A stretch of DNA of 37,752 nt from Flavobacterium sp. Lineage in GTDB: Bacteria; Bacteroidota; Bacteroidia; Flavobacteriales; Flavobacteriaceae. Positions 8,165-17,924 of this stretch are shown one piece after another (position 1 is the first letter of the stretch; each line of letters opens with the position of its first letter). The notes beneath the pieces were generated by a model. It was not told the DNA's origin. It did not search any database and saw only the letters and a list, made by a program, of their open reading frames with translations. The DNA is taken from the NCBI RefSeq assembly GCF_021151785.1, contig NZ_JAGKWP010000010.1, positions 1 to 37,752 on the forward strand. The letters are read 5' to 3'. Both the position numbers and the translations under genes were made by a program.

Positions 8165-8773
8165 ATGAGTTGCGAAGTAAAAAATAAAATCATTTCTAAA
8201 GCTACAGATATGTTTTTGAGGTTAGGCTTCAAAAGTGTAACTATGGATGATATTGCTAGTGAAATGTGTATGTCTAAAAAAACGATTTACAAATATTTTA
8301 GTAATAAAGAAATATTGATTGAGCAAGGTACTGAAATGGTTAGAGAAAAATTTCATTCTTTAATGGGCGAAGTAGTTTCTAAAAATTTCAATGCCATTAA
8401 GGAAAATTTTGAAATCCGAAAGATGTTTAAAGAAATGTTTCAAGCAGTTGACCATTCACCAGCATTTCAATTGAAAAAACACTATCCAGAAATTTATGAA
8501 AAAATGATGCAGGATGAAATTAAAGAGTGTGAGTCTGTTTTTACTCAGAATGTGCAAAAAGGAATAGCAGAAGGATTGTATAGAGCAGACACAGATGTTG
8601 CAATAGCAGTCAAATTTTATTATACGTTAATTTTTTCTATTAATGAGAACACCTCTTTAGAAAAAGAAGCCTCACTTCTTGAATTGAAAGCATTAGAATA
8701 TCATACAAGAGCCATTGCAACTATAAAAGGAGTGCAAGAATTAGAAGATAATTTAAAATTAATAAATCCATAA
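8165..8773 (+). CDS. TetR/AcrR-family transcriptional regulator
   Basis: This 202-residue one-component regulator has an N-terminal TetR helix-turn-helix at about residues 10-50 (FLRLGFKSVTMDDIASEM, MSKKTIYKYFSNKEIL). A helical ligand-binding domain fills the rest. Members usually repress their own operon and nearby pump genes until a small hydrophobic ligand binds. The position inside the operon, between the YceI-like gene and the TolC-like gene (six bases before the latter), fits autoregulation of the efflux system. The ligand cannot be read from the sequence. Confidence 0.95.
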   Translation: MSCEVKNKIISKATDMFLRLGFKSVTMDDIASEMCMSKKTIYKYFSNKEILIEQGTEMVREKFHSLMGEVVSKNFNAIKENFEIRKMFKEMFQAVDHSPAFQLKKHYPEIYEKMMQDEIKECESVFTQNVQKGIAEGLYRADTDVAIAVKFYYTLIFSINENTSLEKEASLLELKALEYHTRAIATIKGVQELEDNLKLINP

Positions 8774-8779
8774 CCAAAA

Positions 8780-10114
8780 ATGAAGAATAGATTAATCCTA
8801 GCTTTCGCATTTTTAACAGGAGTCATTCATGCCCAAGTAAAAGAATTGACTTTGAAAGATGCAGTGCAATATGCTTTAGAAAACAAAGCAGACGCCAAAA
8901 AAGCGAAATTACAAGTAGAAAACAGTAACCATCAAATTGCCGAAGTACGCGCTCAAGCGTTACCTCAGTTAGCTATTAATAGTTCACTGACGGTAAACCC
9001 CATTTTGCAGCAAAGTGCTTTACCTGGTGAGTTTTTTGGTGCGCCAGGACAAGTTGTTTTGGTTCCCTTTGGGCAAAAATGGAATAGTACAGCCATCGTT
9101 TCTTTTTCTCAAAATTTGTTTAATCAGTCGGTTTTCACTGGCTTAAAGGCAGCTAAAACAACTAGAGAATTTTATCAAGTAAACCAACAATTAACAGAAG
9201 AGCAGTTAATTGAGAAGGTAGCTTCAAGCTATTATCAAGTGTATGTTTATCAACAAAAGCTAAAAATTGCCGCAAGTAATTTAGAGTCAACCAAAAAGGT
9301 TAGAGCAATTATTGATGGACAATTTCAAAACGGTCTAGCCAGAAAAATTGATTTAGATCGAATTAGTGTTAAAGTGAGTAATCTTGAAGCAGCTAAACAA
9401 CAATTAATTAATGCTGTACAACTTCAAGAAAACACATTGAAGTTTTTTATTGGAATGCCAATGAATGAAGCTATTCAATTACCAGAGAATACGATGGAAG
9501 TTACAGCGGCAGCTTTTGAACAAAATACAGAGGTTTCTAAAAGAACCGAAATGGCTTTACTAAAAAAGCAACAAGAATTATTGACATATCAAAAAAAGGC
9601 GTTCTTAGCAGAATACTACCCTGAGCTATCTTTGACTGCAAATTATGGATATCAAGGGCTAGGTAAACAAATGCCATGGTTTGCAAAACCTGCTGATGGT
9701 GTTTATTGGACGGATTTCTCTTCCGTGGGATTAAATTTAAGAATTCCAGTTTTCAATGGTTTTTCTACTCGCTCCAGAGTACGTCAAGCAGATGTAAGCC
9801 TTCAAAAAATAGAAGAGGATATTAAAGATACTGAATTGGCATTGAATTATCAATTTGAAAATGCTAAAACGCAAATCAACAATAGTATCATTAATGTAAA
9901 TACACAAGAGAAAAATATGAAATTAGCCAAAGAAGTTCTGGAAAATACTAAAAATAATTACCTGAACGGATTAGCTTCTTTAACAGAGTTGTTAGATGCT
10001 GAAAATGCACTTACAGAAGCTCAAAATAATTATACTTCGGCTCAATTAGAATATAAATTGGCGGAAATACAAATCATAAAATCAAAAGGAGAACTAAAGA
10101 ACTTATTAAACTAA
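8780..10114 (+). CDS. TolC-family outer-membrane efflux channel
   Basis: This 444-residue outer-membrane factor forms the exit duct of a tripartite pump. A signal peptide (LILAFAFLTGVIHAQ) is followed by two OEP repeats typical of TolC. Each has long amphipathic helices (for example ADAKKAKLQVENSNHQIAEV and, in the second half, NYLNGLASLTELLDAENAL) and beta-strand segments that form the barrel (LAINSSLTVNP; LSLTANYGYQGLG). The final helix LEYKLAEIQIIKSKGELKN is characteristic. It sits between the TetR gene and the membrane-fusion protein in one operon. Confidence 0.95.
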   Translation: MKNRLILAFAFLTGVIHAQVKELTLKDAVQYALENKADAKKAKLQVENSNHQIAEVRAQALPQLAINSSLTVNPILQQSALPGEFFGAPGQVVLVPFGQKWNSTAIVSFSQNLFNQSVFTGLKAAKTTREFYQVNQQLTEEQLIEKVASSYYQVYVYQQKLKIAASNLESTKKVRAIIDGQFQNGLARKIDLDRISVKVSNLEAAKQQLINAVQLQENTLKFFIGMPMNEAIQLPENTMEVTAAAFEQNTEVSKRTEMALLKKQQELLTYQKKAFLAEYYPELSLTANYGYQGLGKQMPWFAKPADGVYWTDFSSVGLNLRIPVFNGFSTRSRVRQADVSLQKIEEDIKDTELALNYQFENAKTQINNSIINVNTQEKNMKLAKEVLENTKNNYLNGLASLTELLDAENALTEAQNNYTSAQLEYKLAEIQIIKSKGELKNLLN

Positions 10115-10121
10115 TAATCAA

Positions 10122-11189
10122 ATGAAAAAAATAATTTACATAGCTTTAGGTATAGCGTTAGTTGGTGGAGCAGTAGTAACATTGATGAACAATAAAAAGC
10201 AAAATGAAGCTGATACAGCCATTGTAGCTCAAGAAAACAATACTGTTGCCGTTCGTGTTGCAAATGTAGTGACAGGAACTTTAGATGATAATTTTGTTGC
10301 AAATGGAAATTTTGCTCCTGCACAAGAATTGAATTTGGCAGCCGAGTTTTCAGGTAAAGTTATCAGCGTGTTAGTAAAAGAAGGAGACCGAGTAGCAAAA
10401 GGACAAACGTTAGCTGTTATAAGAGGAGATATGGCAAATGTAGAAGCGCAAACGGCTAATGCTAATTATCAAAATGCTTTAAATGATTACAATCGTTTTG
10501 AAAGTGCTTATAAAACAGGCGGAGTTACAAAACAACAATTAGATCAGGCTAGAATAAACATGGTTAATGCGAAATCTCGTTTAACACAAGCTAACATTCA
10601 TGTGGGAGATACTCGAGTAAAAGCACCTTTTAGTGGAATTATTAACAAAAAATATATTGAAGTTGGAGCCATCTTAAGCGCAATGCCACCAACACAAATG
10701 TTTGAATTAGTAAATACCAGTTCACTAAAATTAAAAGTAAGTGTGAGTGAAAGTCAAGTAGCTCAATTAAAGGTAGGAGCAACAGTGGCTGTAAAAGCAA
10801 CCGTTTTCCCTGATAAACAATATGTTGGTAAGGTTACTTTTATAGCACCAAAGGCTGATGCTTCATTGAATTTCCCAATTGAAGTTGCTGTTACTAATAA
10901 CATTAATAATGAGATTAAGGCAGGAATGTATGGATCTGTTGTTTTCGGTTCAGGAACAACTAAACAGCCAGAAATTATGTATATCCCAAGAAATGCTTTT
11001 GTTGGAAGTGTTAACAGCAATCAAGTTTTTGTAGTTGAAAATGAAATAGCTGTTCTGAAAAAAGTGGTAGCCGGAAAAGTATACGGTAATAAAGTAGAAG
11101 TTCTAAGTGGTTTGAAAAATGGCGATGTCGTAGTAACAAGCGGTCAAATCAATTTAAGTGACAATACTAAAGTTTCAATCGTAAAATAA
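10122..11189 (+). CDS. RND efflux periplasmic adaptor (membrane-fusion protein)
   Basis: This 355-residue HlyD/AcrA-type adaptor links the RND pump to the TolC-like channel in the periplasm. An N-terminal membrane anchor or signal (YIALGIALVGGAVVTL) is followed by the first half of a lipoyl/barrel-sandwich domain (FSGKVISVLVKEGDRVAKGQ). A short alpha-hairpin follows, then the second lipoyl half (TRVKAPFSGIINKKYIEVG), a beta-barrel domain and the membrane-proximal domain (VEVLSGLKNGDVVVTSGQ). It has no lipobox cysteine, so it is probably held by an uncleaved anchor. It lies 7 bases after the TolC-like gene and 10 bases before the pump. Glutamine is coded 15 times by CAA and twice by CAG. Confidence 0.95.
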   Translation: MKKIIYIALGIALVGGAVVTLMNNKKQNEADTAIVAQENNTVAVRVANVVTGTLDDNFVANGNFAPAQELNLAAEFSGKVISVLVKEGDRVAKGQTLAVIRGDMANVEAQTANANYQNALNDYNRFESAYKTGGVTKQQLDQARINMVNAKSRLTQANIHVGDTRVKAPFSGIINKKYIEVGAILSAMPPTQMFELVNTSSLKLKVSVSESQVAQLKVGATVAVKATVFPDKQYVGKVTFIAPKADASLNFPIEVAVTNNINNEIKAGMYGSVVFGSGTTKQPEIMYIPRNAFVGSVNSNQVFVVENEIAVLKKVVAGKVYGNKVEVLSGLKNGDVVVTSGQINLSDNTKVSIVK

Positions 11190-11199
11190 GACAGTCAAA

Positions 11200-14100
11200 A
11201 TGAAAATTGTAGATATATCAATTAAGAGACCTTCCATGGTAATCGTATTGTTTACGATACTTTTACTAGGTGGTTTATATAGTTACAAACAGTTGAGTTA
11301 CGAGTTAATTCCAAAGTTTGAAGTAAATGTAGTAACCGTGTCAACTGTGTATCCTGGAGCTTCTCCAAATGAGGTTGAAAACACAGTTACAAAAAAAATA
11401 GAAGATGCGGTTTCGACCATGGAAAATATTAAAAAATTGGAGTCGAAATCATATGAAAGTTTATCGGTAGTGATGATAACATTAACTCCCGAAGCTAATG
11501 CTGATTACGCCTTAAATGATGCTCAACGCAAGATTAATGCTGTGTTGAAAGATTTACCAGAAGATGTTGATCCTCCTTCATTGAGTAAGTTTTCGTTGAG
11601 TGATTTCCCTATCATGACAATAGGGGCTACGGCACAAATGGATGAGGTAGAATTTTATGATTTATTAGATAAAAAAATACAGCCCATTGTTTCTCGTGTA
11701 GCGGGTGTTGCTCAAGTAAATTTAGTAGGTGGTCAAGAAAGAGAAATCAAAGTAAGTTTGGATGCCGTTAAATTACAAGGATTTGGTTTGTCTGTTCCAC
11801 AGGTACAACAAGCTGTTTTATCTTCTAATTTAGATTTTCCTACAGGTAATATCAAGACAAGAGAAAACAGTACAACAATTCGTTTGTCTGGGAAGTATAA
11901 ATCTGTAGAAGAATTAAGAAATTTGGTCATCTCATCACAAAATGGGGCACAAATTCGTTTAGGCGATGTAGCTGATGTTCAAGATGCTCAAAAAGATGTA
12001 GCCAAGATTTCAAGAATCAATCAAAAAAGTTCAATTTTACTTCAAGTAATTAAACAGTCGGATGCTAATGCTGTTGAAGTGAGTAAAAAAGTGAAAGCTG
12101 CGTTAGCTAAAATTGAAAAAGATTATGCTAAATCAAATTTAAAGTTAAAAGTAGCTAACGATAGTAGTGAGTTTACTTTAACAGCAGCAGATTCTGTAAT
12201 TCATGATTTGTTTTTAGCTGTAATTCTTGTGGCATTTGTAATGTTGTTTTTCTTGCATAGTTTAAGAAATGCATTGATTGTAATGGTTTCCATCCCAGCT
12301 TCATTGATTGCTACTTTTATTGGTATTTCATTAATGGGATACACCCTAAATTTAATGAGTTTATTGGGTCTGTCCTTAGTGGTAGGTATTCTGGTTGACG
12401 ATGCCATTGTTGTACTGGAAAATATTCACCGACACATGGAGATGGGTAAAAATAAAGTGAGAGCGGCTTATGACGGAGCAGCAGAGATTGGATTTACGGT
12501 AACAGCAATTACCTTAGTTATTGTTGTCGTGTTTTTACCAATTGCAATGAGTACAGGATTAGTGTCTAATATCATTACTCAATTCTGTGTTACGGTTGTT
12601 ATAGCTACTTTACTTTCATTATTAGCTTCGTTTACAATTGTACCTTGGTTGTTTTCAAGATTCGGAAAATTAGAACATTTGAATCAAGAATCTATTTTTG
12701 GTAAAATTATTATTGGTTTTGAACGTTATTTAGATCGATTTACACATCAAGTTACAAATGTTTTAAAATGGGCACTTCGTCATAAAAAAACAACCTTAGC
12801 TATTATGGTTGTAGCTTTCTTTGGATCGACAATTGGATTATTAGGAGGTGGATTCATTGGAGGTGAATTTTTTGCTCAAACAGATAAAGGGGAATTCTTG
12901 GTTCAAATTGAAATGCCAAAAGATGTTTCAGTAGAGCAAACTAATTTTATGACACAAAAAGCAGAAGCTTTTTTAAGAAAAGATAAAAATGTGGTTGATT
13001 TAATTACAACTGTAGGACAAACGAGTGAAGGAATGGGAGCTACAACTTCCACTGCTTATAAAGCTGAAATATTGGTTTCATTGGTAGAGAAATCAAAACG
13101 AGATGATGATTCCTTTATTTACGCTGCTAAAATAAAAAGAGAATTACAGAAAGTATTGGTGGGAGCAAAAGTTAAAACTGTACCAATGGGATTATTAGGC
13201 GCAAATGAAGCACCAATTGTCTTAACGGTTACAGGTTCAAACTTAGATGATGTAATGAATTTTGCCCAAAAAGCAGCTGCTGAATTGAAAAAAATCCCTG
13301 GTGCAACAGAAATTAAACTCACCTCTGAAGCAGGAAATCCAGAAATTAAGGTACAAGTAGATAGAGATAAAATGGCAGCACTTGGTTTAAACTTACAAAC
13401 GGTTGGTTTAACCATGCAAACGGCTTTTAATGGAAATACAGATGGTAAATTTAGAGCAGGACAATACGAATATGATATCAATATTCGATTTAATGAAAAT
13501 GATCGATCAAATATTAAAGATGTTAATGACTTAGTGTTTACAAATAATATGGGTCAACAAGTAAAATTATCTCAATTTGCTCAAGTAATTGAAAGCTCAG
13601 GGCCAAGTATGCTTGAAAGAAGAGATAAAAGTACTTCGGTTACAGTACAGGCTCAATCAGTAGGACGTCCATCAGGAACTGTAGCAACAGAATGGGAAGC
13701 TGTGTTCTCAAAAATGGAGCGTCCAGCGGGAGTAAATTATGTTTGGGGTGGAGATATGGAAAATCAAACAGAAGGTTTTGGTACCTTAGGTGTAGCATTA
13801 TTAGCGGCAATTATATTGGTTTATTTAGTGATGGTTGCTTTGTATGATGATTTCATAACACCTTTTGTTGTATTGTTCTCTATTCCGTTGTCATTCATTG
13901 GAGCCTTATTAGCTTTGGCTTTAACAGATAACTCGTTAAATATATTTACGATTTTAGGGATTATCATGTTGATTGGATTAGTAACCAAAAACGCTATTTT
14001 ACTAGTAGATTTTGCAAACCATAGAAAGTCAGAAGGGGAATCAACGTTTAATGCTTTGATTCAAGCTAATCATGCTCGTTTGAGACCTATTTTGATGACT

Positions 14101-14373
14101 ACAATTGCCATGGTGATAGGTATGATTCCTATTGCTTTAGCTAAAGGAGCTGCTGCCGAAATGAACAATGGTTTAGCATGGGTAATTATTGGAGGATTGA
14201 TTTCGTCACTATTTTTAACTCTTGTTGTAGTTCCTGTTGTTTATGCCATTTTTGATAGTTTAAAACGTAGATTTGGTAAAGCAGAAAAAGTAAATTATGC
14301 TGAATTGATGAATGCAGATTATGAACACAAAGAATTAAGTGAAGATGGTTTTACACCTAAACATGAATTGTAA
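11200..14373 (+). CDS. RND-family multidrug efflux pump (AcrB/MexB-like)
   Basis: This 1057-residue proton-driven inner-membrane pump exports hydrophobic or amphiphilic compounds. The architecture is two six-helix halves, each with a large periplasmic loop. TM1 is at residues 13-31 (MVIVLFTILLLGG) and the porter loop covers about 35-330. The proton-relay pair is in GILVDDAIVVLEN (D-D at about 401-402). The second half has GLVTKNAILLVDF, with the relay Lys at about 931. The length is that of full-size HAE1/HAE-type pumps (AcrB is 1049). It is the last gene of the efflux operon and ends just before a strong terminator. Substrate is unknown; metal-type (CusA) signature residues were not noticed. 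Confidence 0.95.
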   Translation: MKIVDISIKRPSMVIVLFTILLLGGLYSYKQLSYELIPKFEVNVVTVSTVYPGASPNEVENTVTKKIEDAVSTMENIKKLESKSYESLSVVMITLTPEANADYALNDAQRKINAVLKDLPEDVDPPSLSKFSLSDFPIMTIGATAQMDEVEFYDLLDKKIQPIVSRVAGVAQVNLVGGQEREIKVSLDAVKLQGFGLSVPQVQQAVLSSNLDFPTGNIKTRENSTTIRLSGKYKSVEELRNLVISSQNGAQIRLGDVADVQDAQKDVAKISRINQKSSILLQVIKQSDANAVEVSKKVKAALAKIEKDYAKSNLKLKVANDSSEFTLTAADSVIHDLFLAVILVAFVMLFFLHSLRNALIVMVSIPASLIATFIGISLMGYTLNLMSLLGLSLVVGILVDDAIVVLENIHRHMEMGKNKVRAAYDGAAEIGFTVTAITLVIVVVFLPIAMSTGLVSNIITQFCVTVVIATLLSLLASFTIVPWLFSRFGKLEHLNQESIFGKIIIGFERYLDRFTHQVTNVLKWALRHKKTTLAIMVVAFFGSTIGLLGGGFIGGEFFAQTDKGEFLVQIEMPKDVSVEQTNFMTQKAEAFLRKDKNVVDLITTVGQTSEGMGATTSTAYKAEILVSLVEKSKRDDDSFIYAAKIKRELQKVLVGAKVKTVPMGLLGANEAPIVLTVTGSNLDDVMNFAQKAAAELKKIPGATEIKLTSEAGNPEIKVQVDRDKMAALGLNLQTVGLTMQTAFNGNTDGKFRAGQYEYDINIRFNENDRSNIKDVNDLVFTNNMGQQVKLSQFAQVIESSGPSMLERRDKSTSVTVQAQSVGRPSGTVATEWEAVFSKMERPAGVNYVWGGDMENQTEGFGTLGVALLAAIILVYLVMVALYDDFITPFVVLFSIPLSFIGALLALALTDNSLNIFTILGIIMLIGLVTKNAILLVDFANHRKSEGESTFNALIQANHARLRPILMTTIAMVIGMIPIALAKGAAAEMNNGLAWVIIGGLISSLFLTLVVVPVVYAIFDSLKRRFGKAEKVNYAELMNADYEHKELSEDGFTPKHEL

Positions 14374-14390
14374 AATAACTTGATTTTCAT

Positions 14391-14432
14391 AAAAAAAGGC
14401 TGATTCTAATTGTTGAATCAGCCTTATTTATT
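14391..14432. terminator. Two-way intrinsic terminator between the RND pump gene and mscL
   Basis: An 11-bp perfect stem AAGGCTGATTC/GAATCAGCCTT (14396-14406 and 14415-14425) has an 8-base loop. It is followed by ATTTATTTTTT on the plus strand and by seven T on the minus strand, so it can stop both convergent transcripts. The mscL stop codon (14424-14426) overlaps the first bases of the stem. Confidence 0.88.
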
Positions 14433-14798
14433 TTTTAATAAATCTCTTATTTCTGCTAATAATTGTTCTTGTGTAGGTCCAGTTGTTGCAACTGGTGCAG
14501 GTTCCTCTTTTTTCTTCATTGAATGAAGGCCTTTAACCATTAAGAAAATCACAAAAGCAATTACTAAAAAGCTTATTACAGCGGCTAAGAATTTACCATA
14601 CAAAATTCCGCTATCGGTTTTTAATCCTGCTAAGTCTTCTACTTGTGCTGCTTTTAACGCTGGATTTAATAATGCTGGAGTGATTACATCAGATACTAAT
14701 GAAGTTACGATAGCACTAAATGCACCACCAATTATTACCCCTACTGCTAGGTCCATTACATTACCTTTTGCAATAAAATCTCTAAATTCTCTTAACAT
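14424..14798 (-). CDS. mscL: Large-conductance mechanosensitive channel MscL
   Basis: This is a homopentameric inner-membrane channel that opens under membrane tension to release solutes during hypo-osmotic shock. Its 124 residues are of normal length. It begins with the conserved amphipathic helix LREFRDFIAKGNVMDLAVGV, then TM1 with the gate GVIIGGAFSAIVTSLVSDVI. A periplasmic loop follows, then TM2 (FLAAVISFLVIAFVIFLMV), a basic KKK segment, and the C-terminal bundle helix LLAEIRDLLKNK. It begins 52 bases after the murF-alr stop on the same strand. Co-transcription with the tdk-murF-alr unit is possible, as no clear promoter or terminator lies in the gap. Confidence 0.97.
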   Translation of the reverse strand: MLREFRDFIAKGNVMDLAVGVIIGGAFSAIVTSLVSDVITPALLNPALKAAQVEDLAGLKTDSGILYGKFLAAVISFLVIAFVIFLMVKGLHSMKKKEEPAPVATTGPTQEQLLAEIRDLLKNK

Positions 14799-14850
14799 AA
14801 TTTTGTTTTTTAATTAGTTTGAATTTCTAAGTTAAGAAAATAAAAGAGAA

Positions 14851-17298
14851 TTATCCATTTTTGTAGAAAATTCTTTTTACTCGTTGTGAAATAGAAGTTA
14901 AGATTTCATATGGAATAGTTTGTAATGTTTGTGCCATTTCAATTACCGTAGGTGAATGTCCAAAAATGATAACTTCATCTTGTTCTTGACAAGGGATGTG
15001 AGTGACATCAACCATTAACATATCCATACAAATATTGCCTAGAATACGAGCTTTTTGATTATGTATTGTGACGTATCCTTTTTCATTACCCCATGCTCTT
15101 CGAATCCCATCCGCATAACCAATAGGTACGGTGGCTACTCGAATAGGTTCATTTACCATGAATTTTCTACCATAGCCAATGCTTTCTTTTGGAGTAACCT
15201 CTCTAATTTGAAGAATAATGCTTTTTAGTGTGCTTACTTGTTGCAATAATTGATTTTCTTCTTTAGAATTTCCAACACCATACAAGCCTATTCCTAATCG
15301 AACCATATTAAATTGATATTCGCTAAAATTAAAAATGCCAGATGTGTTTAATAAATGCTCAATAGGTTGAATGCCTAATTTAGATTTTATTTCTTCAGCC
15401 ATTTGTTGGTATCGGTTAATTTGGAGTAAGGTAAAGTCTTTGAAATTTAGTTCATCACTTGCCGCTAAATGACTAAAAATACTAGTGACTTTTACAAAAT
15501 TCGATTGGCGTAAAATAGTTATTAATTCAGGAATATCATGTGCTTCAAAGCCTTGTCTATGCATGCCCGTATCCAACTTAAGGTGAATAGGATAAGCGCT
15601 AACATTTTTTTCTTTGCTTATTTTTATAAAGGATTTGAGTGCGTTTAGGGAGTAAATTTCAGGTTCCAATTGGTATGCAATCATGGTGTTGAAACTGCTT
15701 GTTTCAGGGTTCATAATCATAATAGGCATCGTAATTCCTGCCTTTCGCAATTCCACGCCTTCGTCAGCAAATGCCACTCCTAAATAGCTTGTTTTTAAAA
15801 ATTCTAAATGTTTGGCTAGCTCATAACCACCGTTGCCATAGCCAAAGGCTTTTACCATAACCATAACTTTGGTTTCTGGTTTTAGTTTGGATTTGTAAAA
15901 GTTGAGGTTATAAGTTATTGCATCTAGATTAATTTCTAAAATAGTCTCGTGTTTCTTTTCTTCCAATAGTACTACAATTTCATCAAAATGAAAACTTCTT
16001 GCTCCTTTAACTAAAATGGTTTCGTTTTGAAAAGATTGAGTGTTGAATTGTTGTAAAAATGCTTGGGTTGTAGAAAAAGAAATCACATTTGGTAAATGTT
16101 CTAGATGTTTACTAATGGTTTCTCCAATAGTAATTATGCGATTTATTTTGTTGCTTTCTAGTGCTTTAGTGACGTTGTGGTATAATTGATCTACGTCTAA
16201 ACCACTTTGGAAAATATCCGATAAAATAATACTCTTTTTGGAATGTACTTTCTGTTGGTCAAGAAAGTCAAGAGCTATTTTTAATGATTGATAATCACTT
16301 GAAAAACTATCATCAATTAATAGACAATTATTGATGCCTTTTTTGGCTTGTAATCGAATTTCTACTGCGTATAACTCTGCAATTCTTTTCTGAATTACGT
16401 AAAAATCAACTTTTAGATAAACTAAAGTCGCTATACAAGTCATAGCGTTTTCAATAGAAATATCATCCGTGAAAGGTAGGTTAATTTCTATTTTATGATT
16501 TGAAATTTGAAGTTTTAAATTTGTTTGTTGGTTGTTTTTGACTTTAGAAACCACAAAAACATTAGCGGATGGATTATCAAAACTCCACGTAAAAGTAGGT
16601 GCTGAAATATGCTTTTCTACAAAGTCGTTTTTTTCTAAAATGACTATTTTACATCGGTTAAATAGTTTTGTCTTTTCTTTTACTTTTTCTTCAATTGAGG
16701 TGAAACCTTCGTTGTGTGCGTCGCCTAAGTGGGTAAAAATACCAATAGAAGGTTGAATGATTTTCTCTAAAAGAGCCATCTCATGATGTTGGGAGATGCC
16801 TGCTTCAAAGATACCTAAATTATGTTTTTCATTGATTCCAAAAACAGATAAAGGGACACCTACTTGAGAATTGTAACTTTTAGGGCTTCTGACTATGGCG
16901 TAATCGGGGCTGAGTAAGAAATTCAACCATTCTTTAACTATAGTTTTTCCGTTACTACCAGTGATAGCTATCGTTTGTAACGATTTGAATTCTGATTTAT
17001 AATGTTGAGCCAATTCTTGTAGTGCTACCGTTGTGTTTTCAACTATATAAAAATGAGCTTTATTTTTTACGACATCTGGAATGTATTCGACAACAAAATT
17101 AGCAACTCCTTTTTGGATTAAAGATTCAATATATTGGTGTGCATCATGATTGTGACCTTTTAAACAAAAAAATAAGGTATGACTACCATTCTGAAGAGAT
17201 CGACTATCAATGGAAACATGGTCAAATTCCAAAAAAATGTTTTCGTTCATAAAAGAACAATGTATAGCCTTTGCTAATAAAGTAGAGTTTATTGTCAT
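14851..17298 (-). CDS. murF-alr: Fused MurF ligase / alanine racemase
   Basis: This bifunctional protein of 815 residues makes and uses D-alanine for peptidoglycan. The N-terminal half (about 1-445) is MurF, which adds D-Ala-D-Ala to UDP-MurNAc-tripeptide with ATP. It has the P-loop ITGSNGKTIVKEWL (about 113-126) and the central and C-terminal Mur ligase domains, including DDSFSSDYQSLK. The C-terminal half (about 450-815) is a PLP-dependent alanine racemase. Its Schiff-base lysine lies in MVKAFGYGNGGYE (about residue 482), and it also has KLDTGMHRQGF, VRLGIGLYG, IGYGRKF and GNICMDMLMVDVT. The fusion is common in Bacteroidota and couples consecutive steps. The ATG overlaps the tdk stop codon (ATGA), so translation is probably coupled. 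Confidence 0.96.
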   Translation of the reverse strand: MTINSTLLAKAIHCSFMNENIFLEFDHVSIDSRSLQNGSHTLFFCLKGHNHDAHQYIESLIQKGVANFVVEYIPDVVKNKAHFYIVENTTVALQELAQHYKSEFKSLQTIAITGSNGKTIVKEWLNFLLSPDYAIVRSPKSYNSQVGVPLSVFGINEKHNLGIFEAGISQHHEMALLEKIIQPSIGIFTHLGDAHNEGFTSIEEKVKEKTKLFNRCKIVILEKNDFVEKHISAPTFTWSFDNPSANVFVVSKVKNNQQTNLKLQISNHKIEINLPFTDDISIENAMTCIATLVYLKVDFYVIQKRIAELYAVEIRLQAKKGINNCLLIDDSFSSDYQSLKIALDFLDQQKVHSKKSIILSDIFQSGLDVDQLYHNVTKALESNKINRIITIGETISKHLEHLPNVISFSTTQAFLQQFNTQSFQNETILVKGARSFHFDEIVVLLEEKKHETILEINLDAITYNLNFYKSKLKPETKVMVMVKAFGYGNGGYELAKHLEFLKTSYLGVAFADEGVELRKAGITMPIMIMNPETSSFNTMIAYQLEPEIYSLNALKSFIKISKEKNVSAYPIHLKLDTGMHRQGFEAHDIPELITILRQSNFVKVTSIFSHLAASDELNFKDFTLLQINRYQQMAEEIKSKLGIQPIEHLLNTSGIFNFSEYQFNMVRLGIGLYGVGNSKEENQLLQQVSTLKSIILQIREVTPKESIGYGRKFMVNEPIRVATVPIGYADGIRRAWGNEKGYVTIHNQKARILGNICMDMLMVDVTHIPCQEQDEVIIFGHSPTVIEMAQTLQTIPYEILTSISQRVKRIFYKNG

Positions 17299-17888
17299 TC
17301 TTCTTCCTTTTGTTCTCGAATAGCCTTATGGTAAGCAGCCCTACTTAGAGGTTCATATTCGTCTGTTTCACCTAATAAAACTAGATTTTCACTTGCTGCT
17401 TTTCTGAAACTAAAATGCGCTAAATTTCCAGTTCGTGTACAAACAGCATGAACCTTAGTTACATATTCAGCAGTAGCCATTAAAGCTGGCATTGGACCAA
17501 AAGGATTGCCTTTAAAATCCATGTCTAATCCAGCTACTATAACGCGAATACCGCTGTTGGCTAAGTCGTTGCAAACTGCTACAATTTCATCATCAAAAAA
17601 CTGGGCTTCATCGATACCTACTACATCACATCCTTGTGCTAAAATTCGAATATTTTCTGCAGCAGGAACGGGGGTAGATCGGATTTCGTTTTTATTGTGA
17701 GAAACCACCATTTCATCATGATACCTAGTGTCTATGGCAGGTTTAAATATTTCTACTTTTTGCTTGGCAAATTGCGCTCTTTTTAATCGACGAATTAGCT
17801 CTTCTGTTTTGCCAGAAAACATTGACCCACAGATTACCTCTATCCATCCAAATTGCTCTTCTTGATTGACTGTATTTTCGAGAAACAT
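17295..17888 (-). CDS. tdk: Thymidine kinase (type II)
   Basis: This phosphorylates thymidine with ATP in the nucleotide salvage pathway. Its 197 residues carry the P-loop CGSMFSGKTEELIRRL, the Walker B/catalytic GIDEAQFFDD and the lasso-region substrate motif DFKGNPFGPM. The structural zinc site of the family appears lost. The first Cys pair is CTRTG instead of CxxC, and the second pair, usually in YEPxCRxxC/H, reads YEPLSRAAYH. The fold is presumably kept without zinc. It is the upstream partner of murF-alr, overlapping it by four bases. A -7-like TACATTTG lies about 55 bases upstream of the ATG. Confidence 0.94.
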   Translation of the reverse strand: MFLENTVNQEEQFGWIEVICGSMFSGKTEELIRRLKRAQFAKQKVEIFKPAIDTRYHDEMVVSHNKNEIRSTPVPAAENIRILAQGCDVVGIDEAQFFDDEIVAVCNDLANSGIRVIVAGLDMDFKGNPFGPMPALMATAEYVTKVHAVCTRTGNLAHFSFRKAASENLVLLGETDEYEPLSRAAYHKAIREQKEEE

Positions 17889-17924
17889 TTTGCCTTTTTA
17901 CTATTATTAGATTTGAAATTCTTT

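Noticed and set aside
13119..13481. Open frame of 120 codons on the minus strand inside the RND pump gene
   Set aside because: It is a shadow of a strongly conserved pump sequence on the other strand.
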